From: Methylobacterium terricola
GTDB taxonomy: Bacteria > Pseudomonadota > Alphaproteobacteria > Rhizobiales > Beijerinckiaceae
Length of the DNA stretch: 64,000 bases
NCBI RefSeq assembly: GCF_006151805.1
Contig: NZ_VDDA01000008.1
Coordinates: 186,001 to 250,000 of the forward strand
Reading direction: 5' to 3'
Positions 34,190 through 43,464 of this stretch are shown here, piece by piece. Position 1 is the first letter of the stretch, and every line of letters starts with the position of its first letter. The notes below the pieces were generated by a model. The model worked only from the letters and a program-made list of their open reading frames with translations, was not told the DNA's origin and made no database searches. Both the position numbers and the translations under genes were made by a program.

Positions 34190-34291
34190 GGCGGGGTCCT
34201 CTGGCGCTGGGTGTTCTCCCTAGCGCCAGGACATAGCCGCGCCACCGGCCATTGGTCGAGGTCCCCCGGAGGCCGGACCTCCGACACCGGC

Positions 34292-35095
34292 TCAGCCGAA
34301 CACGATCAACCCGGCGAAGCCCGCGGCGCCGACCAGGATGCGCCACCAGGCGAACAGCGAGAAGCCGTGACGGGAGACGTAGTTGAGCAGCTTGCGGACC
34401 ACGAACAACGCCGACAGGAACGCCACCACGAAGCCGATGGCGATCAGCCCGACATCGTCCTTCGACAGGTTCTTGTAGTTGTCGAGCAGGTCCTTGGCGA
34501 AGGCGCCGGCCATGGTCGGCATCGCGAGGTAGAACGAGAACTCGGTGGCGGCGCGCTTGCCCGAGCCCATCAGCATGGCACCCACGATGGTGGCGCCGGA
34601 GCGCGACACGCCGGGGATCATCGCCAGGCACTGGAACAGGCCGATCTTCAGCGCCATCGGCAGCGAGAACTGGTGCACGTCGTCGTATTTCTGCTCGATC
34701 TCGGTCTCGTCGATGACGAGCAGCACCAGGCCGCCGGCGACCAGGGTCGAGCAGATGATCCAGGGGTTGAACAGGTAGAACTTGATGTACTTCGAGAACA
34801 GGCCGCCGATGATCGCGGCGGGCAGGAACGCGATCAGGATCGCCAGGATGAAGCGGCGGGCGTTGGGGTCGTGGGGCGCGCGCCGCAGCAGGTCGAGGAG
34901 CTGACGGAAATAGACCCCGACGATCGCCAGGATGGCGCCGAGCTGGATCAGCACCTCGAAGGTGTTGTTGGGCGATTCGAAGCCGATGAAGTGGCCGACG
35001 AGGAGCTGGTGCCCCGTGGAGGAGACCGGGATGAACTCGGTGGCACCCTCGACGAGGGCGAGCACCACGGCCTTGCCGATGCTGGCGACGTCCAT
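34292..35095 (-). CDS. uppP: undecaprenyl-diphosphatase
   Basis: The 267-residue inner-membrane enzyme has the UppP/BacA motifs EGATEFIPVSSTGHQLL (residues 16-33) and IPGVSRSGATI (near 170), and about eight hydrophobic segments. It recycles undecaprenyl diphosphate to the monophosphate lipid carrier for peptidoglycan synthesis and confers bacitracin tolerance. ATG 35095 starts the conserved MDVASIGKAV. Confidence 0.95.
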   Translation of the reverse strand: MDVASIGKAVVLALVEGATEFIPVSSTGHQLLVGHFIGFESPNNTFEVLIQLGAILAIVGVYFRQLLDLLRRAPHDPNARRFILAILIAFLPAAIIGGLFSKYIKFYLFNPWIICSTLVAGGLVLLVIDETEIEQKYDDVHQFSLPMALKIGLFQCLAMIPGVSRSGATIVGAMLMGSGKRAATEFSFYLAMPTMAGAFAKDLLDNYKNLSKDDVGLIAIGFVVAFLSALFVVRKLLNYVSRHGFSLFAWWRILVGAAGFAGLIVFG

Positions 35096-35510
35096 CACCG
35101 CGCTCCTCGCCCGGAACCCGTGCCGCGGGCGGGCCCGCCCGCCTTGCCTGTCGCCGTCGTCATGTCGCCTGCTCTCGTGGTCGCGCCGCGGGCGGTCACG
35201 CGACCGCGGGGTTGAGGAAACGGGGCGCAGGCCTTGGCGCCGCCCCCGCATCGTGCGCGCCGGTACGGCGCCCGCTCTGTGGCAAGTCTGTGGTGGGGGG
35301 CTCCGGACCGGACCGGCCTCATGGCCTATCCTGGTCCCCCCATGGTTGAGGCTCGGTTACCAGCCACGATCACCCGTGTTAAGGATGCCGAAAGATATCC
35401 ATGTCTCGGTGACCAGACGTTAATCCTGCGGCGGTCAATTCGGACACACACGACCCACCGCGAGCCGACCTTCCAGGCCAGCCGACACACGAAGCGCGAA
35501 ACGGCCCCGC
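35096..35510. other. intergenic region without a recognisable gene
   Basis: These 415 bases separate the divergent uppP and GST genes. I see GC-rich inverted repeats near 35190-35215 and an AT-richer stretch near 35370-35440 suited to promoters, but no convincing open frame or RNA gene. Confidence 0.4.
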
Positions 35511-36203
35511 ATGGCGACGCTCCACCACTCCCCGTTCTGCCCGCATTCCCGTTTCGTGCGCCTGGTCATGGCCGAGATGGGCATGGAGCCCCACCTCGTC
35601 GAGGAACGCCCCTGGGAGCGCCGGGACGAGTTCCTGATGATGAACCCCGCCGGCACCACCCCGGTTCTGGTGGAGGAGGGCGGGCTCGCCGTGCCGGGGA
35701 GCGGCGTGATCGCCGAGTACCTCGACGAGACGCGGGGACTGGGCTTGAGCGGGATCCGGCTGCTGCCGGAATCCCCGGCCGCCCGGGTCGAGGTGCGCCG
35801 CCTGCTCGACTGGTTCCTGCAGAAGTTCGACCAGGAGGTCACGGGCTACCTCGTCACGGAGAAGATCCACAAGCGCTTCATGACCTCGCAGTACGGCGGC
35901 GGCCCGCCGGACATGAACGCGATCCGAGCGGCGCGCAGCAACGTGCGCTACCACCTGAAATATATCGGCTATCTGATCTCGCGGCGGAACTGGCTGGCCG
36001 GCGGCAGCTTGACCTACGCCGATCTGGCGGCGGCGGCCCATCTGTCGTGCGTGGATTACCTCGGCGACGTGCCGTGGGACGAGGACGAGATGGCGAGGAA
36101 CTGGTACGCCCGGGTGAAATCCCGCCCGTCCTTCCGCAGCCTGCTCGCCGACCGGGTGGCCGGGATGGCACCGGCCGACCATTACGCGGATCTCGACTTC
36201 TGA
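35511..36203 (+). CDS. glutathione S-transferase family protein
   Basis: The 230-residue protein has an N-terminal thioredoxin-like domain (LHHSPFCPHSRFVRLVMAEMG, then NPAGTTPVLVEEG and the glutathione-contact SGVIAEYLDE) and a helical C-terminal domain with LTYADLAAAAHLSCVDYLG. The Cys/Ser near residue 10 of SPFCPHS is a candidate catalytic residue. Substrate unknown. A strong palindrome begins at its stop codon. Confidence 0.92.
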   Translation: MATLHHSPFCPHSRFVRLVMAEMGMEPHLVEERPWERRDEFLMMNPAGTTPVLVEEGGLAVPGSGVIAEYLDETRGLGLSGIRLLPESPAARVEVRRLLDWFLQKFDQEVTGYLVTEKIHKRFMTSQYGGGPPDMNAIRAARSNVRYHLKYIGYLISRRNWLAGGSLTYADLAAAAHLSCVDYLGDVPWDEDEMARNWYARVKSRPSFRSLLADRVAGMAPADHYADLDF

Positions 36204-36239
36204 TACGGTTTCCGGAAGATCCCTTCCGGAAACCGTATC
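36202..36239. terminator. 17-base perfect inverted repeat at the GST stop
   Basis: Arms GATACGGTTTCCGGAAG and its exact complement enclose ATCC, starting within the GST stop codon. It can act as a terminator. Half-copies of the same sequence appear again near 36268 and 36292-36306, at the queG start. Confidence 0.6.
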
Positions 36240-36303
36240 AAAGCCCGCGCGGCGCCTGAGCGACGCCGGTTTCCGCATCGCGAAGCGATCAACCGGAAAC
36301 CGT

Positions 36304-37458
36304 ATGACACCCGACGCCCTTCGACGATTCCTGGAGACCCGCGCCCGGGCCCTCGGCTTCGACGCGCTGGCGGTGACGCGGCCCGACGCGGTGCCGGCGC
36401 TGCCCGAGCGCCTCGCCGCCTGGCTCGCGGCCGGGCACCATGGCGACATGGCCTGGATGGAGGAGCGCACGGGGGAGCGGGCGGATCCGGCACGGCTGTG
36501 GCCGGAGGTGCGCAGCATCGTGATGCTCGGGGTCAATGCCGGGCCCGACGGCGACCCGCTGGCGGCCCTGAGCCGGCCGGAGCGGGCTGCGATCTCGGTC
36601 TATGCCCGGCGGCGCGACTACCACGACGTGATCAAGGGCAAGCTGAAGGAGCTCGGCGGCGCCTTCGCGGCCAAGGCGGGAGCCGCGGTCAAGGTCTTCG
36701 TCGATACCGCGCCGGTGATGGAGAAGCCGCTCGCCGCCGCCGCCGGCCTCGGCTGGCAGGGCAAGCACAGCGTCCTGGTGTCGCGGTCCTTCGGCAACTG
36801 GCTGCTGCTCGGGGCGATCTACACCACCGCCGCGCTGCCGGCCGACGCGCCGGAGGGCGACCATTGCGGCCGCTGCCGCCGCTGCCTCGACGCCTGCCCG
36901 ACCGACGCGCTGCCGGCGCCCTACCAGCTCGATGCGCGGCGTTGCCTCGCCTACCTGACGATCGAGCATCCCGGGCCGATCCCGGCGGAGTTCCGGGCGC
37001 CGATGGGCAACCGGGTGTTCGGCTGCGACGATTGCCTGGCGGCCTGCCCGTGGAACAAGTTCGCCGCCGCCACCCGCGAGGCGCGGCTTTCCGCCCGCGC
37101 AGACCTGGCGGCCCCTCCCCTCGCCGAGCTGGCGCGCCTCGACGACGCGGCCTTCCGCGCGCGCTTCGCCGGCACGCCGGTCAAGCGCACCGGGCGCGAC
37201 CGCTTCCTGCGCAACGTGCTGATCGCGATCGGCAATTCGGGCGACGAGGGTCTCGCCGGGGAGGCCCTGCGGCTCCTCGACGATCCGTCCCCACTGGTGC
37301 GGGGCATGGCGGTGTGGGCGCTCGCCCGCCTCGGGCGCCTGCCCCCGGCTCCACCGGACGAGCGGGACCCCGACGTGCTCGCCGAATGGGCGCTCGCGAA
37401 AAATCCGGGTGTCCAGAGGGCGAGCCCTCTGGCGGGTGCAGGGCGGCGCCCTGCATAA
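36304..37458 (+). CDS. queG: epoxyqueuosine reductase
   Basis: The 384-residue enzyme makes queuosine from epoxyqueuosine in tRNA anticodons using cobalamin and two 4Fe-4S clusters. The cluster cysteines are visible in CGRCRRCLDACP (near residue 188) and CDDCLAACPW (near 241). The catalytic Asp region DTAPVMEKPLA and a C-terminal HEAT-like tail are also present. The ATG lies within a repeat-like CCGGAAACCGTATGA and no good Shine-Dalgarno sequence precedes it. Confidence 0.94.
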   Translation: MTPDALRRFLETRARALGFDALAVTRPDAVPALPERLAAWLAAGHHGDMAWMEERTGERADPARLWPEVRSIVMLGVNAGPDGDPLAALSRPERAAISVYARRRDYHDVIKGKLKELGGAFAAKAGAAVKVFVDTAPVMEKPLAAAAGLGWQGKHSVLVSRSFGNWLLLGAIYTTAALPADAPEGDHCGRCRRCLDACPTDALPAPYQLDARRCLAYLTIEHPGPIPAEFRAPMGNRVFGCDDCLAACPWNKFAAATREARLSARADLAAPPLAELARLDDAAFRARFAGTPVKRTGRDRFLRNVLIAIGNSGDEGLAGEALRLLDDPSPLVRGMAVWALARLGRLPPAPPDERDPDVLAEWALAKNPGVQRASPLAGAGRRPA

Positions 37459-37491
37459 GACCGCACATCCCGCGGGGTAAGGCTCGGTCGC

Positions 37492-38328
37492 ATGAACCTG
37501 TTCGTCTTCGGGCTCGGCTACACGGCCGGCCACTTCGTGGCGCGCGAGCGCGCCCGCTTCGCCTCGGTCACCGCCACCCGCCAGTCGCCGGCGGCGATCG
37601 ACGGCGTCACCGTGCGGGTGCTCTCGCCCGAGGAGACCGATCCGCTTCTCGCCGACGACCTCGCGCGGGCCGACGCGATCCTGGTGTCGATCCCGCCGGA
37701 TTCCGGCCACGACCCGGCGCTCCACGCCTTCGGCGACGCCATCGCGGCGAGCCCGGCGCGGTGGATCGGCTATCTCTCGACCATCGGGATCTACGGCGAT
37801 CAGGCCGGCGCCTGGATCGACGAGACGACCCCCCCGTCCCCGAGCCACCCGCGCACCCGCGACCGGGTGGCGGCGGAGGATGCGTGGCTCGCCCTCGGGG
37901 CGCGGACGGGCAAGGCCGTGCAGGTGTTCCGGCTGTCGGGCATCTACGGGCCGGGGCGCAACGCCTTCGAGAAGCTGCGGCAGGGCAAGGCGCAGCGCAT
38001 CGTCAAGCCCGGCCAGGTGTTCAACCGCATCCATGTCGACGACATCGCGACCACGCTCGCCGCGTCCCTCGACCGCCCGCGGCCGGGGGCGATCTACAAC
38101 GTCACCGACGACGAACCGGCCCCGCCGCAGGACGTGACGGCCTTCGCCGCCGACCTCGCCGGGCTGCCGTTGCCGCCGGCGGTCGATTTCGACACCGCCA
38201 CGTTGAGCCCGATGGCGCGCAGCTTCTACGGCGAGAACAAGCGGGTGCGGAACCGGCTGATCCGGGAGGAGCTGGGGGTCGAATTGGCCTACCCGACGTA
38301 TCGGGAAGGGCTGCGGGGGTTGGTATAG
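37492..38328 (+). CDS. NAD-dependent epimerase/dehydratase-like atypical SDR (YeeZ-like)
   Basis: The 278-residue protein has an N-terminal nucleotide-binding motif FGLGYTAGHF, LSTIGIYGD, VFRLSGIYGPGRN and a RIHVDDIA segment, as in extended SDR proteins of the YeeZ type. The usual YxxxK is not obvious. It follows queG by 33 bases, perhaps in the same transcript. Substrate unknown. Confidence 0.85.
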   Translation: MNLFVFGLGYTAGHFVARERARFASVTATRQSPAAIDGVTVRVLSPEETDPLLADDLARADAILVSIPPDSGHDPALHAFGDAIAASPARWIGYLSTIGIYGDQAGAWIDETTPPSPSHPRTRDRVAAEDAWLALGARTGKAVQVFRLSGIYGPGRNAFEKLRQGKAQRIVKPGQVFNRIHVDDIATTLAASLDRPRPGAIYNVTDDEPAPPQDVTAFAADLAGLPLPPAVDFDTATLSPMARSFYGENKRVRNRLIREELGVELAYPTYREGLRGLV

Positions 38329-38360
38329 AAAACGCGCGGGTTGCAAGGCCCCAACGGCTT

Positions 38361-38390
38361 GCGGCCCTCTCTCCTCGGGGAGAGGGCCGC
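38361..38390 (+). terminator. hairpin terminator after the SDR gene
   Basis: An 11-base stem (GCGGCCCTCTC with GAGAGGGCCGC) and an 8-base loop lie 32 bases after the stop. A short TTA follows, but no clear U-run. Confidence 0.55.
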
Positions 38391-38400
38391 TTACGACACA

Positions 38401-38607
38401 TCACCAGAGACTCTTATCTGTTATCGATGAGCCGTCTTTCACAATATGCCAATCAATATTCCACATCCATGGGCGCTTGCCACCTAGCATTTGCTTGATT
38501 TTACCCATCCGGATGAAGACTGCCAACGCAAGGGCAGAACCCTGCTCCCGGCCGCCGTTCATGGCTCTTATTGTGCAATCTTTGCCCTTCCGCCGAATTG
38601 CCCACAT
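38401..38607 (-). CDS. possible small hypothetical protein in low-GC DNA
   Basis: A 68-residue frame from ATG 38607 (or 53 residues from ATG 38562) ends in WNIDWHIVKDGSSITDKSLW and reads like a protein. The DNA between 38401 and 38570 is far less GC-rich than its surroundings. No clear ribosome binding site is seen, and it overlaps the upstream region of the GNAT gene. It may be a remnant of acquired DNA. Confidence 0.3.
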   Translation of the reverse strand: MWAIRRKGKDCTIRAMNGGREQGSALALAVFIRMGKIKQMLGGKRPWMWNIDWHIVKDGSSITDKSLW

Positions 38608-38630
38608 CCTGTCGTTCGGGAGCGCACGCG

Positions 38631-39089
38631 ATGGCGACGACCATACAGATCGAAGATCCCGGGGCACCTGAAATCCTTGCGATGCTGGAGGATGGAGAGG
38701 CCTTCGCGGCATCGCTCTACCCGGCCGAGAGCAACCACTTTCCGTCCATCGACGCACTTCGATCGTCGCAGATTCGATTTTTTGTCGCCCGCGACCGGCA
38801 TGGCCAGCCTTTGGGCACCGGCGCTGTCGCGCTGAACGATGGATGGGCCGAGATCAAGCGGATGTGGGTGATTCCTGCCGCCCGGGGCCGAGGCCTGTCG
38901 CGGGCGATCCTCGAACATCTCGAAACCGAGGTCCGAAGCGCGGGAATATCCCTGATCAGACTGGAAACCGGGATCAGCAACCGTGACGCGCTCGCTCTCT
39001 ACGAGAGAGCGGGATTCGAGCGCCGTCCCCCGTTCGCCGATTACCGCCCCGACCCCCTCAGTGTCTTCATGGAAAAACGATTGCCGTGA
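38631..39089 (+). CDS. GNAT-family N-acetyltransferase
   Basis: The 152-residue protein has the acetyl-CoA binding motif WVIPAARGRGLSRAIL (near residue 83), followed by LETGISNRDALALYERAGF typical of small GNAT enzymes acting on amino groups. ATG 38631 follows GGGAG. It overlaps the next acetyltransferase gene (GTGA). Substrate unknown. Confidence 0.9.
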   Translation: MATTIQIEDPGAPEILAMLEDGEAFAASLYPAESNHFPSIDALRSSQIRFFVARDRHGQPLGTGAVALNDGWAEIKRMWVIPAARGRGLSRAILEHLETEVRSAGISLIRLETGISNRDALALYERAGFERRPPFADYRPDPLSVFMEKRLP

Positions 39090-39790
39090 CCGGCCGCACA
39101 CGGGGATCCGGGTCGGCCGCACTCCCGCGAACCGACCGGCCTTCACGAGCCTTGCCCGTCCCCCTGATCATCGCGGTCGGCGGGTCTGGTCGACATGCGC
39201 GCGTCGTGCTGGAGGCTGCGGATCTCGCCGGGCTTCCGGTTCGAGGCGTGCTGGCGGATGCCGTCCCGCCGGGTGCGGCGTTCCTCGGATCGCATCGCGT
39301 TCTCGGCGGGCTCGACCGCCTCCGTGATCGGAGCCTCCTGCACAGCTGCCACGTTCACCTCGGAGCCGGAGATCAGGCAGTCCGGCGATCGATGGCGAGG
39401 ACGATCTGGGAGAATGGCGGACAGCTGGGCACCATCATCCACCCGGCCAGCATCGTCTCACCGAGCGCCACGGTCGGCGCAGGGACCTTCCTGGCCGCTG
39501 GCGCGATCGTGGGCGTCGGCGCCGTCTTGGCGGAAGCCTGCCTCGTCAACACGGGCGCGAGCATCGACCACGATTGCAGGCTCGACTTCGGGGTGTCCGC
39601 TGGTCCGGGAGCCCGCCTCGCGGGCAGTGTCCGGTGCGAGGACGACGCCCTGATCGGCCTCAATGCCAGCGTCCTGCAGGGACTGAGGATCGGTCGCGGG
39701 GCGATCGTCGGCGCGGGTGCGGTCGTCACGCGGGATGTGCCGGCCGGGTCGACCGTCGTCGGCTGCCCGGCCCGCCCCTTGGAGCGGTGA
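39086..39790 (+). CDS. PglD/NeuD-like sugar acetyltransferase
   Basis: The 234-residue protein has an N-terminal nucleotide-sugar-binding fold (IIAVGGSGRHARVVLEAA) and a left-handed hexapeptide-repeat helix (HPASIVSPSATVGAGTFLAAG onward) with the likely catalytic His in GASIDHDC. Relatives acetylate UDP-linked amino sugars for surface glycans. The GTG start overlaps the GNAT stop; the true start may be later, since the first 25 residues precede the fold. Confidence 0.85.
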   Translation: MTGRTRGSGSAALPRTDRPSRALPVPLIIAVGGSGRHARVVLEAADLAGLPVRGVLADAVPPGAAFLGSHRVLGGLDRLRDRSLLHSCHVHLGAGDQAVRRSMARTIWENGGQLGTIIHPASIVSPSATVGAGTFLAAGAIVGVGAVLAEACLVNTGASIDHDCRLDFGVSAGPGARLAGSVRCEDDALIGLNASVLQGLRIGRGAIVGAGAVVTRDVPAGSTVVGCPARPLER

Positions 39791-39860
39791 CCCGATGCAG
39801 GCGGCGCGAAGGCCGGCGTGGCCGGGATCCGGGACGCGGCCCCGGCCGCGCCGCCTTTCC

Positions 39861-40862
39861 TCACGCCGCGTGCCGCCCCGCCTCCGCACCGAAATAGCCG
39901 ATATACCGCTTGGCGATCGCCTCCACCGGCAGCACCACGAACACGTCCGTCGTGCCGAACTGGTAGTCCACCACTGCGCCGTCGCCGAAGGTGGCGCCGA
40001 CCCGCAGATACCCCTTGATCAACGGCGGCAGGGCCTGGAGGGCGGCCTTCGGGTCGATCGCCTCGCGGCTGAGGCGGTCCATGGCGACGTGGCGGCCGGG
40101 AAGCGCCCGGGCACGCCAGCCCTCGGGCGCGCGGGCGAAGTGGTGCAGGAAGCTCAGGGGAAGCGCGAGCCGGTCGGGATCGGTGCCCTCGAGGCTGGCG
40201 CAGCCCAGCATCGCGTCGATGCGGTGGTGGAGCACGTAGGCCCAGATGCCGTGCCAGAGCAGCTCGACGGTGCGCTTGGTGCGGTAGGGCTTGAGCACGC
40301 AGGAGCGGCCGAGCTCCAGTACCCGCTTGCCGGCATTGGCGTCGAGGACCGGGGCGAGATCGTACTCGCCGGCGGTGTAGAAGCCGAAATGGCGGTCGGC
40401 CTGCTCCTGGCGCAGCAGCCGGTAGGTGCCGACGACCTGGGGCCTGGGCTTGCGGAAGGGCTTCTGTTCCTGGGCGGCGTGGTCGATGACCAGGAGGTGG
40501 TCGCAGACCGCGTCGTACTCGTCGGCGTCGCGGCGCTTGAAGAGGGCCAGGCCGGTCGGGATCGCCGCCATCTCCTCGTAGAACACGCGGTAGCGCAGGC
40601 GCTGGGCCCGCTTGACCTCCTTCGGCGTCGTCGCGAGGCGCACCTCGAGCGAGCCGATGCGGCCGAGCACCGGATCGAGGCCGGGGGTCTCGAACGCCTT
40701 CAGGCGCGGGAACAGCCGCGAGGAGTGCCCCAAGCCCTTCTGGCCGAACCCCTTGAGGTGGATGCCGCCCTCGGCGGCACGGCCGAGGAGGCGGGCCAGG
40801 GGAATGCCGGGCGGAGCATCGCGGCCGTCGCCGGCCGGGCCGCGGGTGAGGAACGGAACCAT
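39861..40862 (-). CDS. GNAT/hemolysin-like acyltransferase, OlsB-like
   Basis: The 333-residue protein has RYRVFYEEMAAIP, DEYDAVCDHLLVID, VGTYRLLR and ELGRSCVLKPYR, the pattern of ornithine-lipid acyltransferases (OlsB) and related hemolysin-type proteins, which make lyso-ornithine lipid from 3-hydroxyacyl-ACP and ornithine. ATG 40862 is preferred; an upstream start at 40940 would add 26 low-complexity residues. The membrane-lipid role is family knowledge; the exact substrate is inferred. Confidence 0.8.
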   Translation of the reverse strand: MVPFLTRGPAGDGRDAPPGIPLARLLGRAAEGGIHLKGFGQKGLGHSSRLFPRLKAFETPGLDPVLGRIGSLEVRLATTPKEVKRAQRLRYRVFYEEMAAIPTGLALFKRRDADEYDAVCDHLLVIDHAAQEQKPFRKPRPQVVGTYRLLRQEQADRHFGFYTAGEYDLAPVLDANAGKRVLELGRSCVLKPYRTKRTVELLWHGIWAYVLHHRIDAMLGCASLEGTDPDRLALPLSFLHHFARAPEGWRARALPGRHVAMDRLSREAIDPKAALQALPPLIKGYLRVGATFGDGAVVDYQFGTTDVFVVLPVEAIAKRYIGYFGAEAGRHAA

Positions 40863-41220
40863 GGTCGAGGCATCCCGTGCGGCGCCGACCGATCCGGCGC
40901 CCGTCGGCGCGGTCGCCGCGACCGCCCCGCGTGCCGACAAGACACCACGAAGCCAGTACGGGAATATGACAGGGGTTCACAAGCCGGACCAATGCCTTGA
41001 CGCGATGGCGGGGGAGGCCGGCGGCCGGCTCTCCGTCATGGGCCCCGCCCCACGGCCCGCACCGGCCCGCTGACCTTGCGGGAGGGCCGACGGCGCGCTA
41101 CGCCGTCCGGACCGGGACCCGATCGTCCCGACGATCTCGGATCCGCCGCGCCGGCGCGTCGCGCCCCAGCGGGCCGCGAGCGGGGCCGACCGGCGGCTCA
41201 CGCGACAGTTGGAGAACCCC
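40863..41220. other. divergent intergenic region
   Basis: These 358 bases separate the OlsB-like and DUF4153 genes. They are GC-rich and show no convincing open frame or RNA gene. Promoters for both directions must lie here. Confidence 0.35.
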
Positions 41221-43029
41221 GTGAGCATCGAGAGCGCGGAAGCGCGGCAGCCGACGGGGCGGTGGGTCGGTGCCGTCCGGCTCGCCCTCGGAGCGGCGCA
41301 GGGGCTCGGTCTCTGGTTCTTCTTCACGAAGTCGGAGGCGATCTGGGGCGTGGGCCCGCACAGGACCGTGATGGCCTACGCGCTGCCGCTCCTGCTGATC
41401 GCGCCGACAATCCCGCTCTTCGGCATCGGGCGCCTGCGGCCCGGCACCCTGCTCGCCTGGCTGGGCGCGGCCTGCACCCTGCTGGTCCTGCTCGTCGCCT
41501 ACGACCTGTGGCGAGCGGGGCCGCCGACCGGCGCGGCGCGATCCGACGGTGAGCTCGGTCCGTTCCTGATCCTGGCGGCCCTCGCGGTGGTCTACATCCT
41601 TCATCACCTGATCGAGCCGGCCGATGCGGCGCGGCGCTGGCGCCCGCCCTATGCGGCCTATGTCGGCGGGTCCTGGCGGCACGGGCTCCAGATCGGCCTG
41701 GGGCTCGGCTTCGCAGCGGCGGTCTGGGGCGTGCTCCGCCTCAGCGGGGCCCTGTTCGGCGCCCTCGGGCTCGCCGGGATGGACACGCTGCTGACCGCCC
41801 CGGCGGTCATGCTGCCGGGCCTCGGCCTCGCCTTCGCGGGGGCCGTGCACGCGACGGATACCCGGCTCGGCTCGCTCGCGGGCCGGTTTCCGGCCGCGAC
41901 CGTGCTCGTCACCGCGCTCGCCGTCCTGGCGACCGGCCTCCTCTCGGCCTTCCTGGGCGCGCTGCTGGTCACGGGGCTCGGGCCGCTCTGGGCGACGGGC
42001 CACGCCACCGCCCTGCTCCTGACCGGCACCGCGCTGCTGATCGTGATCGTCAACGCCGCGTACGGCGACGGCACGGCGCCGGAGGCGCGGTCGCCCCTGC
42101 TGCGGGCCGCGGTGCGGCTGGCCGGCCTGCTCCTGGCGCCTCTCCTGGCCCTCGCGCTCACGGCGCTCTGCTTGCGGATCGCGCAGCACGGGCTGACGCC
42201 GATCCGGGTCTGGGGCGTCGCCGCCTGTGCAGTCGGCGCGATCTACGCCGCCGGCTACGGCTGGGCCGCGCTTCGGGCACGCCCCTGGATGGGGGCGCTC
42301 GGCACCACCAACGTGATCGGCGCGGTCGCGATCGTGCTGGCGCTGCTGCTCCTGCTCTCGCCGGTGGCCGATCCGGCCCGTCTCTCGACCGCCGACCAGA
42401 TCGCGCGCCTGGAGAGCGGACGGACCGGACCGGAGAGCCTCGACGTCACCGCGCTCCGCTTCCGCTTCGCACGTTACGGCCGGGAGGCGCTGGCACAGCT
42501 CGCGGCGTCGAAGGATCCGGTCGTCGCCGACCTCGCCCGGGAGGCCCGGAACCGGGACACGCTCCGCGGCAACGACATCGCCCCCCGCGGCCCGGCCTTC
42601 GCGGGGGCGACGATCGCGCCGCCCGGAGCCTCCCTGCCGGAGGGCTTCCGCGAGCAGGCCTGGCCGCGCGGTCGAACGAACTGGGATCCGTCGGCCTGCC
42701 TGTCCTCCGCCCGCCCCTGCATCCTGCTGGTCGTCGACCTCGACGGGGACGGCACGCCGGAGGTCGTCGCCTTCCCGGACCCTGCCTTCTCGGACCGCGT
42801 GCGCGTCGCGCTGGCGGAGGGCATCGTGTTCCGGCGCAGCGAGGACGGGGACTGGCGGCGGATCGGAACCCTGTCGTGGCCCTTCGACTGGGAGCAGGGC
42901 AAGGCCGCGCTGGCCTCGCTCCGGGCCGGCCGGGCCGCGCCGGTCAAGCCCGTGCTGCCCGACCTCTCGGTCGACGGGCGCCGCCTCCAGTTCAGGCCGA
43001 GCGACCTCGGCACCGGCGCACGCCCTTAA
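41221..43029 (+). CDS. DUF4153-family membrane protein
   Basis: The 602-residue protein has about a dozen hydrophobic segments up to residue 400 and a soluble C-terminal domain of about 200 residues with an LVVDLDGDGTPEVVAF FG-GAP-like segment, as in DUF4153 proteins. GTG 41221 follows GGAG by 6 bases. Function unknown; it is probably an inner-membrane protein. Confidence 0.85.
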   Translation: MSIESAEARQPTGRWVGAVRLALGAAQGLGLWFFFTKSEAIWGVGPHRTVMAYALPLLLIAPTIPLFGIGRLRPGTLLAWLGAACTLLVLLVAYDLWRAGPPTGAARSDGELGPFLILAALAVVYILHHLIEPADAARRWRPPYAAYVGGSWRHGLQIGLGLGFAAAVWGVLRLSGALFGALGLAGMDTLLTAPAVMLPGLGLAFAGAVHATDTRLGSLAGRFPAATVLVTALAVLATGLLSAFLGALLVTGLGPLWATGHATALLLTGTALLIVIVNAAYGDGTAPEARSPLLRAAVRLAGLLLAPLLALALTALCLRIAQHGLTPIRVWGVAACAVGAIYAAGYGWAALRARPWMGALGTTNVIGAVAIVLALLLLLSPVADPARLSTADQIARLESGRTGPESLDVTALRFRFARYGREALAQLAASKDPVVADLAREARNRDTLRGNDIAPRGPAFAGATIAPPGASLPEGFREQAWPRGRTNWDPSACLSSARPCILLVVDLDGDGTPEVVAFPDPAFSDRVRVALAEGIVFRRSEDGDWRRIGTLSWPFDWEQGKAALASLRAGRAAPVKPVLPDLSVDGRRLQFRPSDLGTGARP

Positions 43030-43033
43030 GAGA

Positions 43034-43063
43034 TCGGCCGCGGCACCCGCATGCCGCGGCCGA
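43034..43063. terminator. bidirectional hairpin between convergent genes
   Basis: An 11-base perfect stem (TCGGCCGCGGC with GCCGCGGCCGA) and an 8-base loop sit between the stops of the DUF4153 and DUF2267-like genes. Confidence 0.6.
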
Positions 43064-43068
43064 AGGCG

Positions 43069-43464
43069 TCAGACGAACTGGCTCAGCCCCGGGATCGAGC
43101 CGACGATCGGGCCCATCACGTCCTCGCCGGCCTTCTCGCGGCCATAGGCGAACAGCTCGCGGCCGAGCGGCTGCATCTGGCCCATCGGCACGCCGGCCGA
43201 CATCAGCTTCTGGCCGAGCGCCATCACGCCGCCGCCCATCATGCCGCCGAGCATGCCCATCAGGCCGCCGCCGCCCTCGCCGGGGCCGCCGTCGCCGGAC
43301 TGGGCGATCGCCGTCTCGGCGCCCGGCATGGCGGCGATCAGCTTGTTGACCTCCTCCGGCGGGCCCTCCTTCTGCAGGAAGGCCAGGATGAGCCCGATTG
43401 CCTTCTGGGCCGTGGTCGCGTCGAGTCCCGTGGCCTGCGTCACCCGGGCAACAAGCTCTTCCAT
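43069..43464 (-). CDS. DUF2267-like small protein with Gly/Met-rich linker
   Basis: The 131-residue protein starts with a helical DUF2267-like domain (MEELVARVTQATGLDATTAQ, then ILAFLQKEGPPEEVNKLI), passes through a Gly/Met-rich stretch near residues 60-95, and ends with a short helical tail (PIVGSIPGLSQFV). No signal peptide. Function unknown. The Met/Gly stretch is unusually repetitive. Confidence 0.75.
   Translation of the reverse strand: MEELVARVTQATGLDATTAQKAIGLILAFLQKEGPPEEVNKLIAAMPGAETAIAQSGDGGPGEGGGGLMGMLGGMMGGGVMALGQKLMSAGVPMGQMQPLGRELFAYGREKAGEDVMGPIVGSIPGLSQFV

Noticed and set aside
32378..35215. 945-codon plus-strand open frame
   Set aside because: It is antisense to the mutase subunit and uppP genes; GC-rich DNA lacks stops in this frame and the product has no recognisable domain.
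35096..35510. Possible RNA gene in the uppP-GST gap
   Set aside because: Only generic GC-rich inverted repeats were found, with no known RNA signature.
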